A DNA stretch of 34,408 nucleotides from Methyloversatilis discipulorum (GCF_018780585.1 NZ_JADMJL010000051.1:1-34408); one strand, 5' to 3'; counted from the first letter of the stretch, positions 1-8,896 are shown. Made by a program: numbers and translations. The notes: generated by a model from the letters alone, not told the origin.

Positions 1-321
1 AAACCTTTCGACCCAACCGCTCACGGTGCTTGACTCGGATAACAGTATCTACAGGATGAGCGCCCGATCCACGGCCGGAGCCCGGATTGGTCTTCTGACC
101 CCGACAGCCACCTGTATCGAAGCCGGCGGACTACGACGGCCGCGTCGCGGCCAAGGCTGCTCCCACCGAGGTGTGCGCTAACCGCTCCCCCGCATGGTGC
201 GATGCAAAACGTAACCTTTCGGTCACTTTCTGCATGACTTATTACCGGCCGTCCGCGTCCATGTTGCGTAGCATCAATTCCATCGCGCGGCCGTCGCTGC
301 GCAGCGATCCGGAGTCCCGAA
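1..321. other. Non-coding leader region before the first PEP-CTERM gene
   Basis: I see no convincing gene here. A 41-codon frame from an ATG at 56 runs through the REP-like palindrome near 146-172 and has no family resemblance. The frames open on both strands look like shadows. The stretch 182-321 must hold the promoter and ribosome site of the downstream PEP-CTERM gene, but I could not pick out a convincing -35/-10 pair or a correctly spaced sigma-54 element. The upstream neighbour lies outside the window. Confidence 0.5.
146..172. repeat. REP-like palindromic element
   Basis: The stretch resembles the intergenic REP family known from Pseudomonas and Xanthomonas, whose units look like TCGCGGCTNAAGCCGCTCC followed by TACA. 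Here the core GCGGCC-AA-GGCTGC is a near-perfect inverted repeat with one G-T type mismatch, and it is followed by TCCCACC. A second short inverted repeat (GACG/CGTC around GCCG) abuts it on the left. Only one copy is visible in the window, so its status as a dispersed repeat is an inference. Confidence 0.4.
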
Positions 322-867
322 ATGCTGAAGTCCCTCGCCCGATTTTCCCTGCCCCTGCTGGCGCTGCTGGCCATGAACGGTGCCCGCGCCGAAGACTGCG
401 CCGACACCAGTTTCTCCGGCGTCGCCGCCAGCGCCTGCGTCGGTGCGCGGCCGAACAACATCAACGGCGCCACGGCCGAAACCGACTTCCTCGCGACCAC
501 CTTCGGCGGCAGCTGGACTTTCGTCGGCTCGACCGACAGCACCGGTTTCGGTCCCTTCTCGTCGAACCCGAGCGGCGCCACCTCGGGCACGCTGAACTTC
601 GACAGCGCGGTCAGTGGCCGCATCGTGATCGGCCTGAAGGCGGCCAATCAGCACAGCTTCTACTACTTCGACCTGGCCGCCCCGGTCACCTCGCTGAGCT
701 TCGACACCACCGCCGGCATCGCGACCAACGTCAGGGGCAACGCGCAGAACCTGTCGCACGCCATCCTGTACGCCGGCAGCCCGCTGCCGGTGCCCGAGCC
801 GGCGAGCTGGGCACTGCTGGCCGCCGGTCTGGGCGTGATCGGCGCGATCGCCCGTCGCCGCGTCTGA
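322..867 (+). CDS. PEP-CTERM sorting-domain exported protein (181 aa)
   Basis: This is a small exported protein that probably passes through the exosortase/PEP-CTERM sorting pathway to the cell envelope or the extracellular matrix. The N-terminus has a classic signal peptide (MLKSLARF, then a Leu/Ala core ending ...GARA, cleavage near residue 23). The C-terminus has the full tripartite sorting signal: VPEP at residues 157-160, a hydrophobic helix, and a closing RRR cluster. The region between is Ser/Thr/Gly-rich, predicted beta, with two cysteines near the mature N-terminus and no recognisable enzymatic motif. A rho-independent terminator follows the stop. No exosortase gene lies in the window, so processing must come from elsewhere in the genome. 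The family call is firm; the function of the mature part is unknown. Confidence 0.88.
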   Translation: MLKSLARFSLPLLALLAMNGARAEDCADTSFSGVAASACVGARPNNINGATAETDFLATTFGGSWTFVGSTDSTGFGPFSSNPSGATSGTLNFDSAVSGRIVIGLKAANQHSFYYFDLAAPVTSLSFDTTAGIATNVRGNAQNLSHAILYAGSPLPVPEPASWALLAAGLGVIGAIARRRV

Positions 868-889
868 GCACCGTACCCGGCTCGAACCG

Positions 890-918
890 ACGCCCCGCAC
901 CGCGGGGCGTTTTCTTTT
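890..918 (+). terminator. Rho-independent terminator after the first PEP-CTERM gene
   Basis: An 8-bp stem ACGCCCCG / CGGGGCGT encloses a 5-nt loop and is followed by the T-rich run TTTTCTTTT, 22 nt after the stop codon of the PEP-CTERM gene. It separates that gene from the glycosyltransferase downstream. Confidence 0.85.
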
Positions 919-982
919 GCGCGCGCTGTCAGCGCAGCACGCGGTCGCGCGTTATGCGGCCGTCCAACCGCCTGCACTCGTC

Positions 983-2560
983 GTGAATCCAGCCGCCGCC
1001 CGCCGCAACATCCCCGCCTTCCTGCTGTTCGTCCTGATCGCGCTATACGTCCTGCTGTGCTTCGACCAGCACGGTCTAAGCAATGACGAGGAGGTACAGC
1101 ACGTCTATGGCCGGCTGCTGCTCGATTACTACCGTTCCGGTCTGACCGACCTCGCGGCCTTCCAGTACAAGAACCTCTACCTCTACGGCGGCCTGTTCGA
1201 CCTGCTCGCCGCTTCGGCCGAACGGCTGCTGCCGGCGATGAATGTGTGGGATCTGCGGCATCTGCTGACCGCGCTGTTCGGTCTCGGCGGCCTGTTCGCC
1301 GTGTATCGCACGGCGCGCCTGCTGGCCGGTGAGGCGGCTGCGCTGAGCGCGGTCGGGCTGCTGATGCTGACCGGCGCCTGGGGCGGCGCGCTGTTCACGC
1401 ACACCAAGGACATCCCCTTCGCCGCCTGCATGGCGTGGGCGACGCTGTGCATCGTGCGGCTGGTGCCGTTGATGCCGCGCCCGCCGCTGGCGCTCGTGCT
1501 GCAACTGGGTGCGGCCATCGGCTGTGCCTTCGGGCTGCGCGTCGGCGCGGTGTTCGCGGTGATGGCGCTGGGGCTGACCGTGGTCGCGGTCAGCGCGCTG
1601 TCAGCGGGCGACCTGCGCACGCGGGCGGCTCATCTGCTGCGCTCGATCGCCAGCCTGCTGCCTGCCGTGCCGGTCGCACTGGCGCTGATGGCGCTGTGCT
1701 GGCCGTGGTCGGTGCAGGCGCCCGGCAATCTGTTCAAGGCGCTCACCACCTTCTCTCACTTCACTTTCGACCTGTACACGGTGCTCGATGGCGAGGTGAT
1801 GAAGATCGGCGAGGTGCCACGTCATTACCTGCCGCTCTACCTCGCCGCCCGACTGCCCGAGCTGGCGCTGGCCGGGCTGCTGCTCGCCGCCGCTGGCGCG
1901 CTGACGGCGCCGCGGCGCGTCGACGGGCTGCGCTGGCTGCCGGTGCTGCTGGCCGCGCTGCTGCCGCTGGCGCTCGCACTGGCCACACGGCCGACGCTGT
2001 ACAACGGCATCCGCCATTTCACCTTCCTGCTGCCGCCACTGGCGGTGATCTCGGCCGCCGGCCTGCGCGCCGCCGGGCGCTGGTCGCGTGCGCGACCGGC
2101 CACGACCGCCGCGTTCGCGCTGCTGTGTGCGGCCGGCGTCGCCGTGCCGCTGTACGACATGGCGCGGCTCGCCCCCTATCACTACGTGAACTACAACCGG
2201 CTGGCCGGCGGCTTCGCTGGCGCGCCGGACCGCTGGGAAACCGACTACTGGTCGGACGGCGTGCGCGAGGCGGCGGCGCTGCTTCGCGCGCGCATCGACG
2301 CCGAACCGGCGCCGGCCGAACCGTGGCAGGTGGCGGTGTGCGCCGAATCGCTGCAGGCACAGGCCTGGCTGCCGACGGAGCGCTACGTCGTCACCCGCGA
2401 CTGGGTGCGGGCGGACTTCTTCATTTCGACCACGCACATGCGCTGCGACGAAGTGCTGCGCGGCGACGAGATCGCACGCGTCGAGCGCGCCGGACTGACA
2501 CTGACCGTGGTGAAGGACCGCCGCACGCTGCCACCCGAACTGCGCCGCCCGCTGCGCTGA
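983..2560 (+). CDS. GT39-like polytopic membrane glycosyltransferase
   Basis: This is an integral membrane protein of about 525 residues with many hydrophobic helices. It resembles the dolichyl-/polyprenyl-phosphate-sugar glycosyltransferase superfamily (GT39/ArnT fold). The first helix is followed by a periplasmic loop with adjacent acidic residues (LSNDEEVQH), where ArnT/PMT-type enzymes carry their catalytic Asp/Glu. A later loop has TRPTLYNGIRHFTFLLPP, typical of this superfamily. The soluble C-terminal tail of about 130 residues is periplasmic in such proteins. I chose the GTG at 983 because an upstream TTG at 917 lies inside the preceding terminator; no strong ribosome site is visible, so the start is uncertain. 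The likely role is moving a lipid-linked sugar onto an envelope glycan or protein. The substrate is unknown. Confidence 0.65.
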   Translation: MNPAAARRNIPAFLLFVLIALYVLLCFDQHGLSNDEEVQHVYGRLLLDYYRSGLTDLAAFQYKNLYLYGGLFDLLAASAERLLPAMNVWDLRHLLTALFGLGGLFAVYRTARLLAGEAAALSAVGLLMLTGAWGGALFTHTKDIPFAACMAWATLCIVRLVPLMPRPPLALVLQLGAAIGCAFGLRVGAVFAVMALGLTVVAVSALSAGDLRTRAAHLLRSIASLLPAVPVALALMALCWPWSVQAPGNLFKALTTFSHFTFDLYTVLDGEVMKIGEVPRHYLPLYLAARLPELALAGLLLAAAGALTAPRRVDGLRWLPVLLAALLPLALALATRPTLYNGIRHFTFLLPPLAVISAAGLRAAGRWSRARPATTAAFALLCAAGVAVPLYDMARLAPYHYVNYNRLAGGFAGAPDRWETDYWSDGVREAAALLRARIDAEPAPAEPWQVAVCAESLQAQAWLPTERYVVTRDWVRADFFISTTHMRCDEVLRGDEIARVERAGLTLTVVKDRRTLPPELRRPLR

Positions 2561-2603
2561 AGGCGGCGCTACACTCGGCCACCCCGCAACCGGCGCGATC
2601 GTC

Positions 2604-4313
2604 ATGAGTGCATCCACCCCACCCGTTGCCCGCCACTTCCGCCAGATCCTGATGTGGCCGCTGCGGCTGATGCCGATGCGCGCCGGCGACCAGGTACAGC
2701 GGCATTCGGAAGCGCTGGCGGCGATCACCGAGAACAACCCCTGGCGCGAACAGCGCGACGAATTCACCGGCGCGCCGACCGATTTCCACGAGCGCCACTA
2801 CCGCGAATTCGTCACCTTCCTGCCGCACGTTCAGCGCTTCCTCTACGGCCAGGGGCGTTCCAGCGCGACCTTGCGCGGCTACGGCGAATCGCCGATCCGC
2901 GTGTTCCGCCGGCACGACATCGCCGCCGTCCGCTTGGGCTGCGAGGACGGCAGCACGCTGGACCTGACGGTGCAGCACATCGACCTCTATTTCTTCTATG
3001 ACGTCGATGTGGTGCTGCTGGTGCTGGAGGTGTATGCCGACGACCTGCCGCTGCCGCGCGTGCAGGAACTGCTGTTCCGTTTTGGCCGCGCCTTCCCCGC
3101 AAAGTGGACCAACGGCGACAGCAACGACAGTCGCGCCGCCCAGTGCATGCGCAGCGTGCAGTGGCTGGGGCGCGACGGCGAGGTGCTGGCCGAATCCGAC
3201 TACGGCGACCGCGAACGCTATCTGCGCCACGTGTGGGAACACCGCGCATCGGCCATCGGCAAGCACTGGGAATACCTGCTCAGCCCGATGGTGCTGCACC
3301 ACTCGGAAGCCGACGGCGACATCCGCTACCGCCAGCTGGAATATCACCGCCAGCCGAAGATGACCTTCCTGTCCTTCGACGACCCGTTCGCGCTGACGCG
3401 CGAAGACTTCGTCCGGCTGGGTCAGGCGACGCAGCCGGACGACGGCCGGCCGCTGCCCTATTCGGAAGAGGTGATGTCGGAGTTCGAACGCACGTCCTGC
3501 TACGACCGCTTCTGGGTGCCCGGCCGGCGCAGCGAGAACGCGAGCACGCGCGTCATCTGCACCGGGCCGTCCATGGTGATGGTGGGCATGCACGGACTGA
3601 GCGGCTATTCCGATCCGCAGAACGGCCTGCTGGCCGAATTCCGCCACCAGTACTTCCTGATCGGCCTGATCGCCCACTTCCACCGCGCTTCGCTGCTGAT
3701 GCTGATGGATCGCCTGGTGGTCGCAGTGAGCCTGCTCGACGCCGACGAGGCGGACTCGCGCCGTCGCTTCAAGCGCAGCATCCGCCAGACCATGGAAATC
3801 TTCCTGCGCTTCAGCCACCGCTACTGGTTCGGCGAGGTATCGAAGCAGTCGATGGCCAAGGACCTCTTCGACATGTGGACCCGCAACCTCGGCAACGACG
3901 CGCTGTACGACGAGCTGCGCGCCGAAATACTCGACATGGACAACTACCTGGAGGCCGACGACAGCCGCCGCCAGAACGAAACGCTGCTGCGGCTGACCGT
4001 GGTGACCATCTTCGGTCTGGTCGGCACCATCGTCACCGGTTTCCTTGGCATGAACATTTTCGACGGCCCGCCGACCACGCTGCTCGGCAAGATCGGCGCC
4101 GTCGTCGTGGTGGCGATCCCGACGCTGGTGCTCACCTTCTACACACTGAAGAAATCGAGCGCGCTGTCGGAATTTTTCGACGCGGTGTCGGATGACACGC
4201 TGACGCCGCGGCAGAAGGTGCGCGCCTTCCTGCGCATCTGGCGACCGCGCAGCAGCGCGGCCGGCCGCCGCCGCAACGACCGCATCGCCGCGGCCGCGCG
4301 CACGCGCCCCTGA
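2604..4313 (+). CDS. CorA-family divalent metal transporter-like protein (569 aa)
   Basis: The C-terminal part carries the CorA signature: a hydrophobic helix ending in G482-M483-N484 (FLGMNIF), a short loop, and a second helix (residues about 497-515). This is the two-helix pore module of pentameric Mg2+/Co2+/Zn2+ channels. The usual MPEL loop motif after GMN is absent (DGPPTT instead). The long N-terminal cytosolic domain, about 460 residues against roughly 260 in E. coli CorA, has no obvious known motif. The C-terminal tail is unusually long and basic, whereas classical CorA ends a few residues after the second helix. The start at 2604 lies 43 nt after the preceding stop. The gene is convergent with tpsB. 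Transport is likely; the ion and direction are not determined by sequence. Confidence 0.75.
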   Translation: MSASTPPVARHFRQILMWPLRLMPMRAGDQVQRHSEALAAITENNPWREQRDEFTGAPTDFHERHYREFVTFLPHVQRFLYGQGRSSATLRGYGESPIRVFRRHDIAAVRLGCEDGSTLDLTVQHIDLYFFYDVDVVLLVLEVYADDLPLPRVQELLFRFGRAFPAKWTNGDSNDSRAAQCMRSVQWLGRDGEVLAESDYGDRERYLRHVWEHRASAIGKHWEYLLSPMVLHHSEADGDIRYRQLEYHRQPKMTFLSFDDPFALTREDFVRLGQATQPDDGRPLPYSEEVMSEFERTSCYDRFWVPGRRSENASTRVICTGPSMVMVGMHGLSGYSDPQNGLLAEFRHQYFLIGLIAHFHRASLLMLMDRLVVAVSLLDADEADSRRRFKRSIRQTMEIFLRFSHRYWFGEVSKQSMAKDLFDMWTRNLGNDALYDELRAEILDMDNYLEADDSRRQNETLLRLTVVTIFGLVGTIVTGFLGMNIFDGPPTTLLGKIGAVVVVAIPTLVLTFYTLKKSSALSEFFDAVSDDTLTPRQKVRAFLRIWRPRSSAAGRRRNDRIAAAARTRP

Positions 4314-4321
4314 GACAGGGG
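4307..4321. terminator. Small hairpin between convergent genes
   Basis: CCCCTG-AGA-CAGGGG forms a perfect 6-bp stem across the stop codon of the CorA-like gene and ends 4 nt before the stop codon of the convergent tpsB gene. It lacks a T run, so it may be a weak bidirectional terminator or a 3' end stabiliser. Confidence 0.35.
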
Positions 4322-4325
4322 ACGA

Positions 4326-5972
4326 TCAGAAACTGTAGCCGGCGCTGACCCAGACGCGCGGCAGGCGGTCCTTGGTGTCCGACTCCGGCGCGCCGCCGGA
4401 CAGGCGCCAGGCGAACGAGGCGTCGAAGTTCCAGCCGCCATCGCGCGCACGCAGACCGAAGCCGGCGCCGCTGATCGAGCGGTTGTTATCGATCGCCTGC
4501 CAGCGGCGGGCGTCGGTGCGAACGCGACCGATGTCATAGAAGCCGTAGGGACTGAGCGCACCGTGCGTCCAGCGCAGTTCGACCTGCGCCAGCGCGCCCT
4601 CGTCACCGTAGCCCTCGCCCACCGGGTAGGCACGCACGCCGTTCGGCCCGCCGAGGCCGAACCCTTCCGACGAGTCGAGATTGCGGCTCGCCCACTGCGC
4701 CGACAGCCGGCCGAACAGATTGAAGCCGGCCGGCAGCAGCTGCAGTCGGGCGACATCGAGGTTATAACGGCTGAAACCGCCCTCGGTGCGCGCCGTCGTG
4801 CGATCGAGCGCAGCCAGGCCGCTGTCGAGATCGAGACGACCGGGCGTCCAGGCGAGCGCGCCGTAGGTCATGCCGCCGCCGCCCAGACCGTCGCGCAGAT
4901 CGAAGCCCAGCGTGACCGGAAGTGCGTGACTGGACTTGTCGCTGCTGCTCAGCGTTGCGCCCTGTCTGTCGTTCAGGTCCTTGTACTGCAGGTTGACCGA
5001 CAGATTGACGTTGGCGCGCTGCGAACGCAGCAGCGGATAGCTCAGCCCGGCGCTGGCCGTCTTCGCCGTGCCGCTGGCATCGAGCGCCGCGAAATCGCGT
5101 TCAAGCTGATAGTAGGTGTGTGCGTAGGCGAACTGCGCGCGCAGGCCCGACACGCCCACCGGCAGGCTGTAGCCGGCGTGCCCGAACCACATGCCCTCCT
5201 GCGTGAGCAGGCCGCGCAGCAGGAACTGGTCGCCCAGCATGAAAGGACTGTCGACGCCGAGATTGACGCGCGCGCGGCCCTGCCCGGTATAGCGGTTGCC
5301 GTGGTTGTCCAGCCCCACTTCGAGTGCATAGCGCCGCTCGCGCTCGACGCGCACGATCATGTCGCCGGTGCCGAGTTCCTGCCCCGGACGGATGATGGGC
5401 ACCGCCCGGACACCGGGCAGATCGTCGAGCAGCAGGGCGGTGCGTTCGAGCGCCCCGCCTTCGATCACGTCGCCTGTCTGCAGCGGCACCAGGAAACGCT
5501 GCGCCCCGGTGGCCAGGTCGGCCTCGCCGTCGGCGCGTACCTGACCGTAACGCCCTTCGATGACCTCGATGCGCAGCGCGCCGTCGCGCATCGCCTGCGC
5601 CGGCAGGAAGGCGCGCGCGAACGGGTAGCCGGCACTGCGGTAGAACGCCGACACGCGGGCGGCCAGCTCGCGCAGGCCCGCCAGATCGAACTCGCGGCCG
5701 ACGACGTCGCCGAGCGCTGCCCGCAGGGCCGCCTCGTCGAACACGGTATTTCCGCTGAAGCCGACCGACTGCAGCGTGACGCGAACGCCGCCCTCAGGAG
5801 CGACGGCGGCGTCCGACGGCGGTTCTATCGTTATGTCGGGTGACGGCCGGGGCGCCTGCACCGGCGGCACGGTTTCCTGCAGCGTGCGTCCGGCGTCCGG
5901 TGCCACCTGGGCGTGGAGCGGAAGCGAGAGCACAAGCGCGCTGGCGAGCGCCGTAGTACGGATCAAAGCCAT
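4326..5972 (-). CDS. ShlB/FhaC-type outer-membrane transporter (TpsB)
   Basis: This is the outer-membrane pore partner of a two-partner (type Vb) secretion system, which exports the TpsA protein encoded just upstream. The order is: signal peptide (residues 1-21, ending LHA), a Pro-rich linker, POTRA-type domains from about residue 65 to 210 (VTLQSVGFSGNTVFDEAALRA and following), then a 16-strand barrel with alternating aromatic strands ending in a terminal Phe (SAGYSF). The conserved VRGY-type loop motif that inserts into the pore is present as VRAY near residue 445, keeping the Arg. The length of 548 fits the family (about 550-590). The start ATG at 5972 gives a clean signal peptide. It follows tpsA by 106 bp on the same strand, so the two are probably cotranscribed. 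Confidence 0.9.
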   Translation of the reverse strand: MALIRTTALASALVLSLPLHAQVAPDAGRTLQETVPPVQAPRPSPDITIEPPSDAAVAPEGGVRVTLQSVGFSGNTVFDEAALRAALGDVVGREFDLAGLRELAARVSAFYRSAGYPFARAFLPAQAMRDGALRIEVIEGRYGQVRADGEADLATGAQRFLVPLQTGDVIEGGALERTALLLDDLPGVRAVPIIRPGQELGTGDMIVRVERERRYALEVGLDNHGNRYTGQGRARVNLGVDSPFMLGDQFLLRGLLTQEGMWFGHAGYSLPVGVSGLRAQFAYAHTYYQLERDFAALDASGTAKTASAGLSYPLLRSQRANVNLSVNLQYKDLNDRQGATLSSSDKSSHALPVTLGFDLRDGLGGGGMTYGALAWTPGRLDLDSGLAALDRTTARTEGGFSRYNLDVARLQLLPAGFNLFGRLSAQWASRNLDSSEGFGLGGPNGVRAYPVGEGYGDEGALAQVELRWTHGALSPYGFYDIGRVRTDARRWQAIDNNRSISGAGFGLRARDGGWNFDASFAWRLSGGAPESDTKDRLPRVWVSAGYSF

Positions 5973-6078
5973 GAGGTCGGTTCGGTCAGTTTGAAAATGA
6001 CGGTGTCAGTGTACTGCGATGCCTGTACGCATTCGACCCGCGTACTGACATCGCTCGCCTGACTCGCCAGTCTGCGCT

Positions 6079-8751
6079 CTATTCGCGCTCGGTCCCGGCA
6101 GTTTCTGGCAACAGCACGCCACCGTCGACGACAAAGACCTTGAGCATGCCGAGCGCATCGGCCGACTGCGACACTTGGGCCAGCAGCGCGCTGTCGCCGC
6201 CGTCCTGGTCCTGCGCGTCTCCGGTCTGCGATGTGCCGCCCCCCTGCGCCTCGCTGCCCGTCTGCTGCGAGCGGATCTCCGTCACCTGCAGGCTGCCGAT
6301 GGAGCCGACGCGGTTGCCCGCAGCCGGCACGTTGCCGGCGGCGACCGACGGCAGCACCGGCGTCGCCGGCGGCTGCACGGTCACGGTCTGCTGCTGTGCG
6401 TTCTGCACTGCGGCGTCAAGCGGCGGGCGCGTGTTGACGGGCGGCTGCGGCGCTGGCGGACGCACGCCGGCCGACGTCGATACCTGGCTCACGATGTTGT
6501 CGAGCAGCGCAACCGGGCCGGCCGCGTAGTACCAGGTCATGCCATTGCTCTGCCCGGGTGCGAGATCCTGCAGCCGGATGAACAGTGCATAGGAGCCGTC
6601 CTCGGCTCGCGGGTTTCCGCTGCCATCGACACCGCGGGCGATGAGCGAAGTGCGCGGATCGATGCCGGTCGCGTTGGAGAAGCTGCAGCAGGTCGAGATC
6701 GAGGTGTCGGCGCCGTCGGACGTCGAGTAGAACAGCACGGCGGCACCGGTCAGGCCGTCGTTGAATTCGGTGATCTTGAGCGCCTTGGACTGGGTGTTCT
6801 GCGTGGCGATCTGTTCGAAGCCGTCGGCGGTCAGGTTGCCCTTGAACTTGAACTGGCTGTCGCGGGTCGCGATGTAGTCGTCCTGCGTGCCCACCCACAG
6901 CCGCACATTGCCGAGAGAACCGGCCAGATCGAGATTGGTGACCGCGGTATCGGCCTTCAGGAAGGAGGCGGTCGCGCCCAGCGTGTAGGTGTTGGTCACG
7001 CGCACCGTGCTGCCGCCACCCGGATAAAGGATGTCGATCGCCGACACGATGACGCCGCTGCCTTCGCGGTAGCCACTGATGTCCAGACTGCGCGCGGTGA
7101 CGGCCGGCAGCAGGTTGTTGTTGGAGCCAAGTATCTCGCCGTTGCGATTCCAGCTCGACGTGCCGTCGCCGCCAACGCCCAGTTCGAGATTGAGCGGGAA
7201 GCTGCTGAAGGTGAGCTTGAACCAGCCGTTGCGGGTCACGCCGTTGACGACCGAGGTGTTGTCGAAATACCAGGGCTGCAGCAACTGCCCTTCGTTGTTG
7301 ATCGACGCCTGCGTGCCGTTGCCGAAACGCAGCAGGCCGTTGTCGAACACCAGGTTGCGCACGGCGCCAGCCGAACCCTTCTGCCAGGTAAAGGCCGAAG
7401 CGGCCGGAATCAGCACCTTCGAGCCGCTGGCTACCTGGTAGCTGCTGCCGGCGCCGTCGCTGCTGGCCTGACCGTAGGCGAAATGCAGCGAACCGGTACC
7501 GGTCGCTTCCAGTGTCGCGTTGATCAGGATGTTGTTGTGCGCACTCAGCGACAGCTTGTTCGAACTCCAGCTGATCGGCGCATTGACCGTGATGTTGCCG
7601 GCTGCACCGCCGGCAGCGGCGGTGGCGATGCTGACATCGGTGCCGCCATTCAGCGTGGACGCAATCGTGTTGGCGGAGATGCAGTTGGTGCCGGTACAGC
7701 TGGCAGCGGCGATCGTGATGTCGGTCGGATCGATGAGCCACAGGCCGGATGCGCCCGCGGGCGCTGCAGCGGTGACGACGAGGTCGGGCGCCAGATCGAT
7801 CTGCGCCGCGCTGGTTTCGATGAAGCCGCCGTCGCCACCGTCCGGTGCGCTGGCGTCCAGCCGGCCGGACACCGCGATGCGGCCGTTCTCCATGTCGCCG
7901 AGCAGCACGATCTCGCCGGATTCTCCGGTCGCCAGCGTGCGTGCTTCGATGACGCCGCTGTGGTTGATCACCGTGGACACCAGGTCACCGGCGGCACGGG
8001 CGGTCAGCATGACCTGCCCGCCGTCGGCACGGATGGCGCCGCCATTGACGATGAGCGCATCCAGCGCAGCTTCGTTCAACTGGAGTTTGACCGGGCCGCC
8101 CAGATCCAGCGTCACCGTCGCGCCGGCACCAAGCAGGACGCGACCGGCGTTGGCGGTGAGCGTACCTTCGTTGATCACCCGGGCGGCGACCAGCGCAATC
8201 GTGCCGCCGTCAGCGGCGCGGATATTGCCCTGGTTGATGACCGCATTCGCGCTGGCGCCGGAGAGGCGGTAGCGGTCCGGCCCCTCCTCGCTCATGTCCA
8301 GCGTCGACGCGACGATGCCGCCGACATTCACCTGGGCGCTGGGCGAGAACAGCACACCGTTCGGGTTGATCAGGAACACCTGACCGTTGGCGTTCAAGGC
8401 GCCCTGGATCACCGACACCTCGCCACCGGTCACGCGGTTCAACGCGACCGACGCGGCCGAGGGCTGCACGAAATTGACGGTGTGGCCGGCACCGATCGAA
8501 AAACCCGCCCAGTCGATGGCCAGTCGCGCGCTGTCCTGCTGCACGGTCATCGTGCTGCCCGACTGCGTGACGGCGCCGCTTCCGGACACGATCTGACCGC
8601 CGGTCGGCAGGTCGGCTGCGCTTGCATGGGCGCAGTACCAGACCCCGGCGATCAGCAGGAGGCCGGCCGTGAGCCGGGTCAGCGGCAGAGGCGGACGAGC
8701 CGCACCAGGGGCGGCGATGGAAGTTGCGCGAGCGGGGGCTGGGCTGGGCAT
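6079..8751 (-). CDS. Filamentous-haemagglutinin-type secreted exoprotein (TpsA)
   Basis: This is a secreted two-partner-system exoprotein, probably an adhesin or matrix protein. A long cationic signal region (residues 1-46, ending AHASA) precedes a TPS secretion domain with the hallmark motifs NRVTGG (105-110) and NPNG (129-132). The TPS domain continues as beta-helical repeats such as GNIRAADGGTIALVA and GGAIRADGGQVMLTA up to about residue 330. An LIDPTDITI segment follows, as in many haemagglutinin-like proteins. The rest is Ser/Gly/Asn-rich, with a Pro/Gln-rich stretch near residues 770-830. At 890 residues it is short for the family, which often exceeds 2000, and I see no toxin-like C-terminal domain. 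Two cysteine pairs (TGTNC region and STCC) may form disulphides. GAGGA about 10 nt upstream supports the ATG at 8751. Confidence 0.88.
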   Translation of the reverse strand: MPSPAPARATSIAAPGAARPPLPLTRLTAGLLLIAGVWYCAHASAADLPTGGQIVSGSGAVTQSGSTMTVQQDSARLAIDWAGFSIGAGHTVNFVQPSAASVALNRVTGGEVSVIQGALNANGQVFLINPNGVLFSPSAQVNVGGIVASTLDMSEEGPDRYRLSGASANAVINQGNIRAADGGTIALVAARVINEGTLTANAGRVLLGAGATVTLDLGGPVKLQLNEAALDALIVNGGAIRADGGQVMLTARAAGDLVSTVINHSGVIEARTLATGESGEIVLLGDMENGRIAVSGRLDASAPDGGDGGFIETSAAQIDLAPDLVVTAAAPAGASGLWLIDPTDITIAAASCTGTNCISANTIASTLNGGTDVSIATAAAGGAAGNITVNAPISWSSNKLSLSAHNNILINATLEATGTGSLHFAYGQASSDGAGSSYQVASGSKVLIPAASAFTWQKGSAGAVRNLVFDNGLLRFGNGTQASINNEGQLLQPWYFDNTSVVNGVTRNGWFKLTFSSFPLNLELGVGGDGTSSWNRNGEILGSNNNLLPAVTARSLDISGYREGSGVIVSAIDILYPGGGSTVRVTNTYTLGATASFLKADTAVTNLDLAGSLGNVRLWVGTQDDYIATRDSQFKFKGNLTADGFEQIATQNTQSKALKITEFNDGLTGAAVLFYSTSDGADTSISTCCSFSNATGIDPRTSLIARGVDGSGNPRAEDGSYALFIRLQDLAPGQSNGMTWYYAAGPVALLDNIVSQVSTSAGVRPPAPQPPVNTRPPLDAAVQNAQQQTVTVQPPATPVLPSVAAGNVPAAGNRVGSIGSLQVTEIRSQQTGSEAQGGGTSQTGDAQDQDGGDSALLAQVSQSADALGMLKVFVVDGGVLLPETAGTERE

Positions 8752-8853
8752 GATTCGGGGTCCTCGAAAGTCGGCCTACTCACCGCTTAACGTCGCCCGC
8801 CCCTCGGGCTTGAGCACAGGACACCGAATGAATCAATGCAATCCGCCACACCC

Positions 8854-8867
8854 TTGATCGGAGTCAA
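8854..8867. promoter_or_regulatory. FNR/Anr-like box upstream of tpsA
   Basis: The plus-strand sequence TTGAT-CGGA-GTCAA (minus strand TTGAC-TCCG-ATCAA) matches the FNR/Anr consensus TTGAT-N4-ATCAA at 9 of 10 positions. It lies about 103 bp upstream of the tpsA start and 30 bp past the RNase gene's stop. The spacing would allow an activator role, but no clear -10 was identified. Confidence 0.45.
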
Positions 8868-8896
8868 GCGGCGGCGACGCGGCGACCGCCGCGCGC

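Noticed and set aside
56-181. Short 41-codon frame with an ATG after ACAGG
   Set aside because: It runs through a REP-like palindrome, the ribosome-site spacing is too short and no family is recognisable.
182-321. Sigma-54-like GG...GC pair upstream of the first PEP-CTERM gene
   Set aside because: The spacing is one base short (9 nt between GG and GC instead of 10), which normally abolishes sigma-54 promoters.
6175-8790. Long open frame on the plus strand, antisense to tpsA
   Set aside because: High-GC shadow of the tpsA reading frame: Arg/Gly/Ala-rich, with no domain and no ribosome site, while the minus-strand protein is clearly a TpsA.
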